DNA of 64,000 nucleotides from Lonicera japonica (lineage: Eukaryota; Streptophyta; Magnoliopsida; Dipsacales; Caprifoliaceae), in assembly GCA_021464415.1 (NCBI GenBank), contig CM038466.1:50219356-50283355 (forward strand), given 5' to 3'. Position 1 is the stretch's first letter. Each line of letters begins with the position of its first letter. The notes beneath the pieces are model-generated. The model had not been told where the DNA came from, did not search any database, and saw nothing but the letters and a program-made list of their open reading frames with translations. A program made the translations under genes and the position numbers. Below are positions 22,928 through 35,688 of this stretch, in pieces.

Positions 22928-23772
22928 AAAACTGTTCCCTAACTCTCATCATATAGCATTCTACTGTTTCTAGCTTCCTAGGGTTCACACGCTGTAAGAA
23001 TCATTATGTTCTCGATTACTTAACTGCCTGTGAGGGGTATACACATTTTATGCCAAGTATTCATAGTTATCACTTTGTTTACAGTACATTATAAGTTATA
23101 TACTTGGCCGACTACCAAGCATTACTACCAAGCCGTCTATCTTAAGCGTTACATTAAGATATTAATTTGTTGTGGATGATCAAAGGTTCTCTAAGGGTAT
23201 TATGATCCGAACCGATATATATATTATCCATAATATACCAGAGACAATATATATAGCAAAATATAAAATATAACACAACAATATATATATATTGAAACCA
23301 CCGCCACATCCGTCATTGTGACGTATTATATTATCCTAGACAATGTCTCTTATTCCCAATAACCAACCAAATCATTCGAGACATTTATCTCAATGGCCCT
23401 CACGGCCTCGACCATCACAATAATAATCGCAATCGTCCAACCGTCACAATGTCTGCATTTCATGGTCTTTCACCCACACGGCATCAGCGCCTCTCGTTCG
23501 TTTCCATGCATGGTTTCGGGTCTTGCACCCAAGGGCACTATGTCCCAACTTAAGGCCTCAATCATTAAAGAACAACTTGGGACCTCACATGGAATATACA
23601 ATATCATCATTATCACACACACATATATATAGATGATCTATACACAATCATCACATGATAGAATATAAATAACCACAATCGTCATAGTCATTCATTTCTC
23701 ATAATGAATGCACATGTATATATATATCAATCCCGTACATATATGTACATATAACATCATAGTACACATGTA
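22928..23772 (-). repeat. Tekay-like LTR remnant G, left part
   Basis: AT-rich, without open frames of interest. In reverse it resembles the central part of LTR D (the GTGGGTGAAA and CCCAAG blocks and (ATG)n-like stretches). It probably continues at 29669 on the other side of the truncated gypsy element, which would make it the target of that insertion. This is inferred from similarity read by eye. Confidence 0.4.
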
Positions 23773-24723
23773 TGATGCCCCGAATTCTGTTGAGAGGAAA
23801 AACCTCCAGAACTCGGTTAGTCACGGAGCCGTACGCGACGGCGGAAGTGAATTTAATCAAAAGTTCCAATGAGAGAAGAAAAATATGCAATGATCTATGT
23901 AATAACACAATCTATGAGAGCATGCTTGAACTGTAATATATCCATTTGTTAACTCATGCCTTATAAATTAGTCTGTACCGTTGCGCACCGGTTAACTAAA
24001 ATTTAAGTCACTCGTCCACAAATAAGATAGCCCTTAATAGTAAACAAGTTCCTACAACACCTGCTATACTTTAACATGAAGAAAAATGATAGAAAAACAA
24101 TAAACATCCATAAAATATATACATAGATAATATACAAAGACCAACAAAATAGTTATAAGTAGCAAGGTCTCCACAACTTCAAGTAAGCTACATTAGTACA
24201 GATACATAGATCATACAAACATGCTTAAGTTAATACATGTCTAATTACATTACAACAAAACTTGGTAACATGGCCTTTCCGTGGTGAAAGGCTCTCAAAC
24301 CACTCAGTATCATAGGAGACTAAGATTTATCGACCTTTCCCTTGTCATCTCTTCCCGTCCCGTCCTTAGATGTACCTGTGTAGGAAAACCGTGAGCCAAA
24401 CGAGCCCAATAGGAACTATAGGATTTTCGTAAGGAAAACATGCATATAGAGTGAATTGTTATAAAAAGAATTTGTTAGAATTCTGTGTTCATAAATCATG
24501 TATATATGTATACAATGTAATATACTAGTAAACAAATCAAAATTTATATAGACGATGTCAAGACACCGCGACCAGATCTACTATCACATCTGTCAAGTAC
24601 GTGTATACGTCACATCTAGGATTTTCATATCGTGTGCACACGAATCGCGATCTAACTCGGGTTCTTCTACCCCTAAGGTAGGGACCCCCTACGGGTCCAC
24701 CTAGATGGAGAATGCCCCCAAGG
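23773..24723 (-). repeat. 3' LTR fragment of the truncated gypsy element
   Basis: Starts TGATGCCCCGAATTC and aligns with 27489-28445 (same GTCACGGAGCCGTACGCG-type block, same GGGACCCCCTAC..GGTCCACCTAG block). Homology stops at AATGCCCCCAAGG, where RNase H coding sequence begins. Confidence 0.85.
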
Positions 24724-27356
24724 TAATGACACCAAATCTTTTGTGGTCCAAGAATACCTCAAATTTTTCCCCATAAAGGTAATGACGCCAAATCTTTAAT
24801 GCAAAAACCACTGCGGCTAGCTCTAAGTCATGTGTAGGATAATTATTCTCATGAGTTTTCAGCTGATGTGATGCATAAGCTATAACATGCTCCAACTGCA
24901 CTAGGACGCAACCAAGTCCTAAGCGAGACACATTGCAATATATCACATACCCTAAGCCCCTTTCAGGTAGGGCTAGGACAGAAGTAGTAGTTAAATGATA
25001 CTTCAACTCATTAAAAGCTTCTTCACAGTGGCCATCCCAAACAATGGCACACCTTTCTGGGTAAGGTGAGTAAGAGGGGACGCTATACAGGAGAAGTCTT
25101 GAGCAAACCTTCTGTAATAACCAGCTAGACTGAGAAAACTTTGGATCTCTGTCACACTAGTAGGGTGGCGCTAACTCGACACGGCTTCCACCTTAGCTAG
25201 GTCCACAAAAATACCACCTTGTGAGACAACATGTCCAAGGAATTTCACTTCCTCTCTCCAAAAGTCACACTTGGAAAATTTGGCGTAGAGTTGATGATCT
25301 TTTAGTAATTACAGGGCTATATGAAGGTGTTTCCTATGCTTCGCCTCCGAGGAAGAGTAAATCAATATATCATCAACAAACACTATAACGAATCTGTCTA
25401 AGAATGGGCGGAAGATACGATGCATCAAATCCATAAAAGCTGCTAGTGAATTTGTTAACCCAAATGGCATAACTAGAAATTCATAATGACCATAGTGCGC
25501 CCAAAAAACTGTTTTGGGAATATCTTCTTCCCTGACCCTTAACTGATGGTATCCCGATCTTAATTCGATCTTTGAAAAGAAATGAGCTCCATGTAATTGA
25601 TCAAATAAATCATCGATACGTGGAAGAGGGTACTTGTTCTTGATAGTCACACGATTCAATTAGCGGTAATCCACGCACAGGCGTAATGATTCGTCAGCCT
25701 TCTTGGGAAACAACACAGGTGCTCCCAATGGTAACGAACTAGGACGAATAAAACCTTTGGCCAAAAGATCCTCCAACTGGGTCTTAAGCTCTTTAAGTTC
25801 TACAGGAGCTAACCGGTATAGAGTAATAGAGATATGAGCAGTTCCGAGAGCAAGATCAATTGAAAACTCGATTTCGCATTGTGATGGTAACCCAAGTAAA
25901 TCTTCAAGAAAAATATCCTAAAATTTCTTAAAGGTAGGCATGTTTTATGGTGTAAGAAGTGGAACCGCGTCACTCACAATATTACAAAGCCAGCCAACGT
26001 AATCCCTATGTTCCTTCTTAATAACGTACGATATGGGGTATAAATTATATCTCTGACCAAAGAAAATAATGGTTTCTCCCCAATGGTGGGTAATAGTGAC
26101 TCTTTTGGCATGACAATCGATTATAGCATAATATTTGGTCAGCCAATCCATTCCAAAATGAGATCATATTGTTTTATATCCATGACTATGAAATCATCTT
26201 CTACATGACAATTCCGGTGTAAGGTAATAATTGCAGTGCAATATCGGCTTAGGTTTGTCGTACTACCCATAGGAGAACTAATGCTAACAGGGAGAACGAG
26301 CTTCTTAGTTTTCAACTTTAAACTTGATACACAGTTGGACGAAATGAATGAGTGTGAGGCACCGGTGTCAAATAAAACTCTAATTTCAGTCGAGAAAAGA
26401 ATGAGGGTACCTTCCATGACTGTGTGGTCCTCCTGGTCTCCAGCTAGGTTAAGTGAGAATAATCGACCTCCAGAGCTCCCTTGTATTTACGGTGGGACTG
26501 GGCGATAGTTGGATTGAAGTTGATTCTGAATCGGGTAATTAGATTGCTTGTAACCCCCACTAGCTGACTGACTCTGGCCTTGCGAAGAGCCTTGTCCTGT
26601 ATAATCGCCATAACTCCCATACTGATTCTGACCCCCACGATTGTCTCTACCACAACCTCCTCGATAATCTCTTCCTCGACCACCCCGATTTCCTTGAAAA
26701 CTTGATCTGCCTGAGGCTTGTTTGTTTCGGGGACAAGATCGGCTAAAATGTCCCATGTCCCCATAGATATAGCAGCCACTTGTACGTCCACTACTACTCC
26801 CACTGCTGGTGTAGTTTCCTCCCCAAGACTCTGAGCTAGAATGGGCTTTCTTATCTTTACCCCACTTGCCTCTACAATACCCTAGATTATCTCTCTTTCG
26901 GCCTGTATCAGAAGAGAATGAGGAACGACGAGCTTGGGCGTATTAACAATCAAGGTTTAAAGCTGCTTCGACCAATTGCTTAAATGAGGTGAACTCATAA
27001 AATCCCATGGCACATCTATATTCATCCTTGAGCCCTAGGAAGAACATCTCCATCTTTTCTTGGTCACTCAGGGCGAAAGTATCCATGTACACACTAAGCT
27101 CTTCGAATTTCAGTCGATACTCCTCCACCGACATTTCCCCTTGAACCAAGCTACGAAGTTCATCTCTCTTAGCTCGGCAATAGGCATCTGAAACAAATTA
27201 TAGTCAGAAGGCAATCTCAAACTCTTGCTACTTACAGATTCCCTCGGACTGCTTAATAAGTCTCCACGATCGATGAGCAGGGTCCTCGGTTTCATGGTCA
27301 CCTTCTGGAAGGGAAGTATGTTGAGCAAGATTCTTGCCTTTACGCTTGGGCGGCAT
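24724..27356 (-). pseudogene. gag-protease-RT-RNase H remnant of the truncated gypsy element
   Basis: Broken into several frames. It starts at ATG 27356 (PPKRKGKN) but gag is much too short, with most of the capsid gone. VEEYRLKFEELSVYM lies near 27120-27070. A zinc knuckle at 26760-26720 reads CYIYGDMGHFSRSC, with Tyr in place of the second Cys. Protease has LFDTGASHSFIS (26380). RT has [29 protein letters not shown] and the catalytic FVDDILIYS (25380). RNase H has GLGCVLVQ and [21 protein letters not shown] but ends at the deletion junction. No integrase. The style fits the Tekay/Del group of chromoviruses, but the diagnostic C-terminus is absent. Confidence 0.85.
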
Positions 27357-27471
27357 TCTATAAAATAAAAGAGGTTAACACACAAAATCCAATTATCAAG
27401 ATAGGATACAATGAAAAGGAAGATATCCTAGTCTACCCCCACTCCGGCGAAGGAAGAAAGAGAACCTAATT

Positions 27472-27483
27472 CCACTGATACCA
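27472..27483 (-). promoter_or_regulatory. primer binding site, initiator tRNA-Met type (truncated gypsy)
   Basis: Minus strand TGGTATCAGTGG, a variant of the canonical TGGTATCAGAGC, five bases from the LTR end at 27489. It fixes the orientation of the element. Confidence 0.7.
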
Positions 27484-27488
27484 ACTTA

Positions 27489-29668
27489 TGACGCCCCGAA
27501 TTCCGTTGAGAGAAAAAAACCTTTAGAACTAGGTTAGTCACGAAGACGTACGCGATGGCGGAAGTAAATTTAATCAAAAGTTCCAATGAGAGAAGAAAAT
27601 ATTCAATGATCTATGTACAAATAACACAATCTATGAGAACACGCTTGAACTGTAATCTATCCTCTTGTTAACTCATGCCTTACAAATTAATCTGTACCAT
27701 TGCGCACCGGTTAACTAAAATTTAAGTCACTCGTCCACAAACAAGATAGCCCTTGATAGTAAACAAGTTCCTACAACACCTGCTATACTTTAACACGAAG
27801 AAAAATGATAGATGAACAATAAAGATCCATAAAATATATACATAGATAATATACAAAGACCAACAAAATAGTTATAAGTAGCAAGGTCTCCACAACTTCA
27901 AGTAAGCTACATTAGTACAGATACATAGATCATACAAACATGCTAAAGTTAATACATATCTAATTACATTACAATAAAACTTATTAACATGGCCTTTCCG
28001 TGGTGAAAGGCTCTCAAACCACTCAGTATCAGAGGAGATGAAGATGTATCAACCTTTCCCTTGTCATCTCTTCCCGTCCCGTCCTTAGATGTACCTGTGT
28101 AGGACAACCGTGAGCCAAACGAGCCCAGTAGGAACTATAGGATTTTTGTAAGGAAAACATGCATATAAAGTGAATTGTTATAAAAAGAATTTGTTAGAAT
28201 TATGTGTTCATAAATCATGTATATATGTATACAATGTAATATACTAGTAAATAAATCAGAATTTATATAGACGATGTCAAGACACCGCGACTAGATCAAC
28301 TATCACATATGTCAAGTATGTGTATACGTCACATCTAGGATTTTCATATCGTGTGCACATGGATCACGATTTAACTCGAGTTCTTCTAACCCCAAGGTAA
28401 GGACCCCCTACCGGGTCCACCTAGATGGAAAATGCCCCCAAGGCAAATAATAAGCATCTCAAATATTCATCTGGTACGAACGGTGTTGACTACTCGGTGT
28501 AAGAATAACTGATAATAATCCAATAGTGAATATGAGGTCATATACATCATTTAAAAACATAATATAATCCATTTCATGAATATCATATAAGATAAAATGT
28601 GTATCACAAATTTATTTTACCATACGGACTTATACGTACTTGCGCACCAGAGGCCAGGAACAAGGGTTTGTTGTAAATTAATGAAAAGAAAGAACTACAT
28701 GGGTAAATATGATATACTACGATTAATGAGTAATAATCAACCATTTCCATCATAATTTATAGATCCGAATCTCATATATACGCAGCAATAGATATATATA
28801 TATATATAATCCCCAAATTTGTATAAAAATGGTGATTGAGTGCTTAAACTCTTAAAATAGGTATTGATACTAGTGTTCCTACCTTAATATCGTTGAACCT
28901 TCGCAACTTGTGCAGCGGATCGAGCTGTAACTAGCCGAAATGCAAGATTCCACACTTTAGCTTTGAGCCCTAATTTGGTGGAAGTGGAGGATGGAAGAAG
29001 ATGACGGTGATGATGTGTTGGATTGTGGTTTGGGGTTGAAAAATGAGGTAGAATCACCCCTTGGAACCCTCCTCCATGATCTCTCACTTCTCTCTACTAT
29101 CTCCCTGAGCTAAGGTCGAAATGGAGGAGAAGAAGGTGTGTGGGTTATATAAAAATTGAGTCTAAGCTTGAAAAACACGATTTTGACCAATACAAGAACA
29201 ATGTAGTCGACTCCCCCAATCCATGTAGTCGACTACATTAGGCTGGAGTGTGGTTCTTCCTTATAAATGATTGTTTATGCCTCAAATCGATCTTTTACCC
29301 ATGTTTTGATAAACGAGAAGTGGAACTTAGGTTCCGGACCAAACACAAAAGTTCTTGGAAATTGAAATACCTTTCCAATGGCATAAACGGGGTTCCATTT
29401 TGATATAGAATGAAAAAGTTATGACATTTCGAAGGACTAAAGGTCGGTTTGTCGGGTAAGTTTTAAATGTGTAAAATTCTCTTGAATTTCACTAGGAACA
29501 CTTAAGATGGATATTTCTAACCTAACACATGAATGTAATAACACCTATAAAAGGGTAAGGAAACATTCGCTTCATTCGGATACTGCCCGAGCACATTCCT
29601 GTGTCCAGAACAGAAAAGTTGCAAAACAAAAGATAATACGATGTATTTAGCTTACGGGTGTTGCAACA
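27489..29668 (-). repeat. 5' LTR of the truncated gypsy element
   Basis: From TGACGCCCCGAATTCC to about 29668. Minus-strand TATATAA at 29145-29151. Upstream in element sense is the palindrome ATGTAGTCGACTACAT (29223-29238) with a half-matching copy at 29200-29213. The transcribed part contains the TTCCTACCTTAATATCG block shared with LTR D and LTR G. The outer end is not securely defined. Confidence 0.6.
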
Positions 29669-30905
29669 TGTGGCCATTCGTATCAATACCATATATATAG
29701 CTTCCTATTATATAATTATCATAATCATCATTATCTTAGCCACTCGGCTCATTGCCATATACATCATCTCACACAATTATGTATATCTATATATAATATC
29801 ACACACATATGTATGTAGGATATTAGTACACGGCTATTTATAATATTATCAACTATCCTGTCTTCTCATTTTCTAATATGTGGGACTAGTATCATATATA
29901 CTCTACTCGAGTACTCATGTCACATACATTAGTTCAAGGGTTATATTTAGACCCTCGTCTAATCAATATAGTAACAATGCAATAGACTTGTATAACTTAT
30001 TCCCATGGAATTCTAGGAATCATCAACGTATACTTATGATAAATTTATGCTGTATTAGATATTGACCTTCATTAATTAACTTAAGCCGTGGTCATGTAGG
30101 TAACTAGACCTAATGTTAATGCATACATGTTCACATTGGTGAGATTCAATGCAAAACTTGAAGCTAATGTCCTATCCAAGTATTTCATGGCATAAATGTG
30201 TATATCCATATTTTATAACCTATAACCCGCCATTTATTGAGCAAAAACCTCCAAAACCTCTAACATCTCCACTTGCCTAATCGAAACGCTTAGCCTCCAT
30301 GTAAGCTTGTTAGGCAACTTAACATATGTATACCAAAACATGTAAATAATTGATAGACAAGGTTATTGGAGTATTTATTTGTCATAATACATCATTAATA
30401 ACCCAAAACGATTTACTTTCCGCTCACAACCCCAAACTACTCGCCATTTAGTTCATATATGTAACTATAGGTTGCGTATGTTGTCTAAATACAAGTAACG
30501 AGCTCAACACATGATGAGGATGGGTAATACAAGACATATGAGTGCTAACTAATCCATTCACATCACTAATTTAATCTTAAACTAGCCCAACCTCATACGC
30601 GTACCACAAACCTAGGATTTTGTATAAAAATCCCCATTTGATATGAAAATCTTTGGTATAAAGAGTAATAAATTGGAAAATGAGTTTAGTAGTATTGTTC
30701 CCACCTTATACATGCCGAATCTTCAAGCTATCGAGCGTTGGATCGAGCCACGCTTGAGTAATCGCAAAACCCCCAAATTTCGCTCAAGCCCTAGAAATGG
30801 TGATGAAAGTGTGGAGAAGAAGATGAATAGTGATGATTTGGTGTTGTTTTTGCGTGATGAAGATACGTGGATGATGACATCTCGAACCCCCTCCAATTTC
30901 ATCAC
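29669..30905 (-). repeat. Tekay-like LTR remnant G, right part
   Basis: AT-rich, non-coding. At 30620-30800 it has the GTATAAAAATCCCC and TTCCCACCTTATACATG blocks that mark the transcription-start-proximal part of the neighbouring LTRs (compare 28810-28960 and 50700-50800), reversed. It is probably the same LTR as 22928-23772, split by the truncated gypsy element. Confidence 0.4.
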
Positions 30906-32010
30906 ATGATGTGGTGATTGGCCTACTGCAATGAATGTACGCATAACATGGAGATTAACCCAGTTTATGAAATGGATTAATGGTGTGACGAATAGCCCAA
31001 TTTATTAAATGAATGAATGAATTGACGATTAGCCAGTGTATTGATTGAATGAATGATTTGACGATTAGCCTATTGAATGATGTGGCGATTAGCCTATTGT
31101 ATTGAATGAATGAATGATTAGTGTGGCGATTAGCTAGTATAATGAATGTAAGAATGAGGTAGTGATTAGCCCAGTTTATTGAATAAATGAATGATGTGGC
31201 GATTAGCCCATGTATTAATGAATGAATGATGTGGTGATTAGCCCAGTGTATTAAATGAATGAATGGGGTGGTAATTAGCCCGATATAGTGAATTACTGAA
31301 TGATGTGGTAATTTGGCCAGTGTGTTAAATGAATGAACGATGTGGCCATTAACCCAGTGTATTTGAGTGAATAAATGGTGTAGCGATTAGCCCAGTGTAT
31401 TAAATGAATGAATAAGGTGGTAATTAGCCCAATGTAGTGAATTGATGAGTGATGTGGTAATTTGCCCAATGTGTTGAATGATTGAATGGTTTGGCTATTA
31501 GCCGATGTATTGAATAAATGATGATTTGATTATTAGCCCAGCATAATGAATTGATGAATGATGTGGGGATTTGCCCAGTGTAATGAGTGTATGAATAACG
31601 TAGCGATTAGCCCAGTTTATTGAATGAATGACTAATATGGCAATTAGCCTAATGTATTGAATGAATGGTGTGGTGATTAGCCAGTATAATGAATGTATGA
31701 ATGATTTGGTGTTTAGCCTGATGTACTGAATGAATGAATAAATAGTGTCATGATTAGCTCGGCGTATTGAATGAATTAATGATGTGGCGATTAACCCAGT
31801 TTGTTGAATGAATGAATGATGCGGCGATTTGCCCAGTGTAATGAATGGATGATTGATTTGGCGATTAACCAATATATGCTTGTGGCGATTAACCCAGTTT
31901 ATTGAATAAATGAATGATGTTGCGATTAGCCAGTGTAATAAGTGTATGAATAACATGGCGATTAGCTAGTGTATTGGATAATGAATAATATGGCGAGTAG
32001 CCAGTGTATT
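30906..32010. repeat. AT-rich minisatellite, roughly 35-bp unit
   Basis: About 28-30 imperfect copies of a unit reading roughly TGATGTGGCGATTAGCCC followed by AGTGTATTGAATGAATGAA. Unit length wanders between about 30 and 42 bp. Copies are strongly diverged, so this is an old or fast-mutating array. It ends near 32010. No gene is supported inside it. Confidence 0.88.
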
Positions 32011-33953
32011 AATGATGACGCCATGTGCTGGCGAATGAGATAAATAAGAGGTATGTGTTTACCTATACTTGTGAAGTATAAGAAATTCAACACACTCGCG
32101 GAGTAGTTATGCGGCTGATGGTGAAACACCATGGTGAAAGTAAAAGAACATGTTCACATGTAATAGCAGTAATATCAAGATAGGAAAAATCTTATTTGGA
32201 AATGATTATCGGAATCTAATGTCGATTACTTCTGCTGAAGTTCGAGGAAAATCTCACTCCTCTCGGAAGAATGGAATCTTCAAAGATTGATTCAATGTTT
32301 TTTATTTTAAATAATTCAATTATTTATTGCACGCGAATTGGCATGATTGATTTTCGAAAGAATTTGAATTTATTAAACACATTAATTGACGTGAAACTCC
32401 CTTCTAAAGGGATTTGATTATTTTAAGAAAATCATATTTGTGATTCTATTTTGATTATGATTTTTGAAAATTATCAATTAAAGACAGCTATGGAGCAAAC
32501 TCTTTCTCATTTATGGTAATGCCATGATTTTTTTTGGATTTTCCTCAGGGGGAAGGGGAAAAAGTTATGTTATGCATTAATAAATTTTGACAGTATTTAA
32601 ACTTCTCTTATTAAAGCATGTCGTGCGCCAGTGTTGTATTACACTTATTGTTTTCAAAAAATTGGTAAAATTGTTGTTACCTACGCATTTTTATCAAATG
32701 ACACGATACAGTGTTGAAACTCAAGTAAAGACTATCCCATATTCTATTCATCTATTTTTGTTTTTCTCCTATTTTTTCAGAAACTAGAAATGACTTTGTT
32801 TCTTCTTTTCTTTTAGTTTTTTTGTATTCACTCTCAACATTTTTTTCGTTTCATCCCCTTGAACTACACTAGCCAGGATTGCGGCTAAGAGTTGTTTTCT
32901 CTCTTTTGGTTTCATTACCCAGTTTCTTTTTTACTGTTTCATTTTTCTCTGTGTATTTCGTGGGTTCGACCATCTATTCCTCACTTTCTAAATAGGAATG
33001 TAGTCTCCTTCTAGTTTTCAATGAGTGCTCATGTACAAGTGATTGCATTATATCAACTTTTTTACACGCAAGAATTGGTGAGAAAAATAAGTGTGATAGT
33101 GATGTGTTTATGTTCAAATGCTTGAAAGAGTGGTTCATGTTTCATTGAAATTGATTAACATGTGTGTGAACTTCCAACAAAATGGGATTGGAGAAAAGTC
33201 TTTAATGCCGCGATTTTGCCTTATCAGAGAAAGCAATGCGATTTTAATCGTGTTATAGTTAAACGATATTTATGTTATCAAAATAAGAATTGAATCACAA
33301 TCTCGGTTTCAAAAATGATTGATTTTATTAAAGAATAACAATTTTTTTAAGGACTGACTTGATTCTAGAATTATGAAATCTATTTATACAAAATAATTGA
33401 TTTAAAGAATGGCTTAATTTATTCGTCCGCAAAGATAAATTGATTTTATCAAAGAATAATGAATTTCGTTTTTTGAAATAATGACTTGATTCCAGAATTG
33501 TGGAATCTATTTATCTAATCTAATTTATTTAAAGAATGGTGGAATTTATTTGTCCATAAAGATTGATTAATTTTGTTTAAATAATGTGACTTTATACAAG
33601 TAAATGTCTTTTGTTTTTGAAAAGAAATGAAAATGAACGGTATAACACATGCGAAGCGTGCGAAATAAAATGTACAGTTTGCACATAAATATATTATTTG
33701 CTAAAGATTCTTATATTTACCTTGATGTCAAAATTATGAAACACTGTATGAACCAATAAGGATTTAGAAAACAGCGAATCTATAGGCTTCTGTGTTCTCC
33801 GGGAATCTTAGCATATGTCTAAATTGTCACGTAAAGGCCAAAACGGTACATAGCATGTAAAAAGAGTTATAGTATGCGAATATGGTAAATAGGAGACAGA
33901 TAAAGCATAATATTAAGCATATATATATGATAGACTCTAGTTCGCTTAAATAT
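32011..33953 (-). other. probable leader/internal region of Tat family F
   Basis: Non-coding, AT-rich sequence directly inside the F primer site. It is expected to be the 5' leader of the F element in minus orientation. I see no gag, and unlike families A and B I cannot find the triple-repeat leader module. Two related segments with AAATTGATTTTATCAAAGAATAA-type phrases occur between about 33300 and 33600. Confidence 0.4.
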
Positions 33954-33971
33954 TCCCCAGTAAAGTCGCCA
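33954..33971 (-). promoter_or_regulatory. primer binding site, tRNA-Arg type (family F)
   Basis: Minus strand TGGCGACTTTACTGGGGA, one base from the F LTR end at 33973. Same type as in families A and B, with two differences. Confidence 0.7.
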
Positions 33972-34041
33972 CTGTGAGAATACTTATAGGACCCCCTACT
34001 TCGTTCGGCGAGTTCCGTGGTTTGAAAAGGGTTTTAGAGTC

Positions 34042-35314
34042 TGTGAACACCCCAATCCGCGACTCTCGCGTGAACCTAACAAGCATTCTGCATCAAGTCT
34101 TAAGTCGTCATGCATACAAGAGACTGTTAGGAAAAACCCTGATTTTCGAGCGCGTTAGGAATTCATCGCAACCTTGTCGCCACTTCGCTTACTAGGACGG
34201 GGATCGACCTGACCGGTCAGGTCGCGGGGTGCGGGGCAGCGCCCCGTTAGAAAAATTGACTTTTTTGGTTGCCAGCCGCACGCCCCCAACCGCACGGTTG
34301 GCTCCTAGCCGCAGCCCCCAACCGCATGCTCCAACCGCACGGTTGGCTCCCAACCGTACGGTTGGTACCTTCCCTAGCTGCATGGTTGGCTCCCCAACCG
34401 TACGGTTGGCACCTAGCCGCACGCCCTGCGGCTACCCTTTGCGGTTGGCCTCTTTTGGAGCGTTTTTGGCGAGATTTTTGCTATAAATAGGACCCTTGGG
34501 CTCTCATTTGGGGACATCAACACTCGATAGTGTTTTTAGCAATTAGAAACTCTGTCAAAATTATTAGAGAGTCATTTTAGAGAAATTCTGAGAGAGAACT
34601 TCTAGAGAGAGAAAATCTAGAAAGAGAAAGTTCTAGAGAGAGAAAGGAGCAATCAAGACAAGGTTCTTATTTCTTCTTCAAGCGCATCAGGTATATTTTC
34701 TACAACCCTCCTTAATTTCAGTACTGCATTTAATTTCACTTTTAATACAGAAAATTAGATCACTTGCAAAGAAGTTCATTACTTTCAAAACAAATCCTTT
34801 CTAAGTTTTACAAGAAATCTAAAACTTGTTTTGACACGTTTTCAAAACAAACAAAAATACAAAAACAGTTTCCAAAAGAAAGAAACTACGAGACTCTGAT
34901 TTCATTCTACGAATGAATACGTAGGCGCTCGCAAAGCTCGAGTCTGATTTAAAATATTGTTTTAAACTAAATTTATCCGGAAAGGACTATTCTGAAAACC
35001 ATTCGAACTACTTGCAAGATATCTAAAATAGGAATTAAATACATGATCCATTAAGAGACCGAAAGGGCGAATTGGATGCCTAACACCTTCCCAATTCGTA
35101 ACGTAGTTCCCGAACCCTAGCAAAGTAAATTTTCAAAATAATTCTCTGGTTTCAAACGTATGAAAGATAATTTGTTTTCGAATTGTCCTTCGTACGATCT
35201 TTTGTTTGTTTTCTCGTAAAACAAACTGGCGACTCTACAAAACACGTTTTTCAAATAAAACCGAGAACGAGGACTCTTTTCTCCTATGTCGGGTCGCAGG
35301 TCCGGATTCTCACA
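34042..35314 (+). repeat. 5' LTR of family B copy 2
   Basis: TGTGAACACC ... TTCTCACA. The promoter has CTATAAATAG near 34481-34490. Upstream are the 20-bp perfect palindrome CGACCTGACCGGTCAGGTCG (34205-34224) and CCAACCGTACGGTTGG-type copies at 34286-34301, 34331-34346, 34350-34365 and 34394-34409. Downstream lie the conserved stem-loop (35065-35095), the TTGTTTT..AAAACAA hairpin and an internal TGGCGACTCT (35228-35237). Confidence 0.93.
34205..34490 (+). promoter_or_regulatory. LTR promoter of family B copy 2 with palindrome array
   Basis: TATA box CTATAAATAG near 34481-34490. Over the 280 bp upstream there are perfect palindromes CGACCTGACCGGTCAGGTCG (once) and CCAACCGTACGGTTGG (34350-34365, 34394-34409), several one-mismatch copies, and repeated AGCCGCACGCCC-type GC-rich units. 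The 3' LTR has lost about 200 bp of this array. Confidence 0.65.
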
Positions 35315-35315
35315 G

Positions 35316-35333
35316 TGGCGACTCCGCTGGGGA
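35316..35333 (+). promoter_or_regulatory. primer binding site, tRNA-Arg type (family B copy 2)
   Basis: TGGCGACTCCGCTGGGGA, one base after the LTR end at 35314. It fits the complement of a plant tRNA-Arg 3' end. Confidence 0.8.
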
Positions 35334-35688
35334 TGTCGAGAACTAAGCTCTGTTATAATGGATCATATGTTTAATTCCTATAATTTATTAGGTATAGGGT
35401 TGCAAGCCTTAGTCCTAGGATAACATAGAAGCGATCTAGGTGGATACCCTGATACCTTTATTTGGTAATTATGTGAGGAAAATCTTTTTCATAATTAAAA
35501 TTGTGTAAATTACAGTAACAAACCCTAAAGCATTGATTAATAATGAACTGCCATATTGTTATTTTGCACGCACTCACGTCTTATCATGCATTTTCGCGAG
35601 TGTGAAATTTACCCTATTAACCTCGGGACCAGAATCGTGACTAGGCCGTGGACTTGCGGGTCCACACTAGCCAAAAGCGCATGGGACC

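Larger units (their letters stand above)
23773..29668 (-). mobile_element. truncated Tekay-like gypsy element
   Basis: Minus-strand element with a right 5' LTR starting at 27489, an iMet-type primer site, gag, protease, RT and RNase H fragments, and a left 3' LTR fragment (23773-24723). Integrase, any chromodomain and the U3 part of the left LTR are missing. RNase H sequence abuts mid-LTR at about 24723. The left and right LTRs match closely from 23773/27489 for about 950 bp, then the left copy stops. The right end is uncertain; 29668 (GTTGCAACA) is a guess because no clear target duplication was found. Confidence 0.75.

Noticed and set aside
23593..29060. Short frames in AT-rich LTR sequence (for example 23699-23908, 28884-29087)
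   Set aside because: Located in LTR promoter and leader sequence, low complexity, no domain.
29201..29205. ATGTA after AAGAACA as the right target duplication of the truncated gypsy element (matching ATGTA at 23768-23772)
   Set aside because: Homology with LTR E continues well past 29200, so the LTR does not end there; the five-base match is likely chance.
31498..31956. Minus-strand frame of 152 codons rich in HSF and Ile
   Set aside because: Translation of the minisatellite at 30906-32010.
30906..32010. CRISPR-like spaced repeats
   Set aside because: Units are contiguous, diverged and without unique spacers; the context is a plant transposon landscape.
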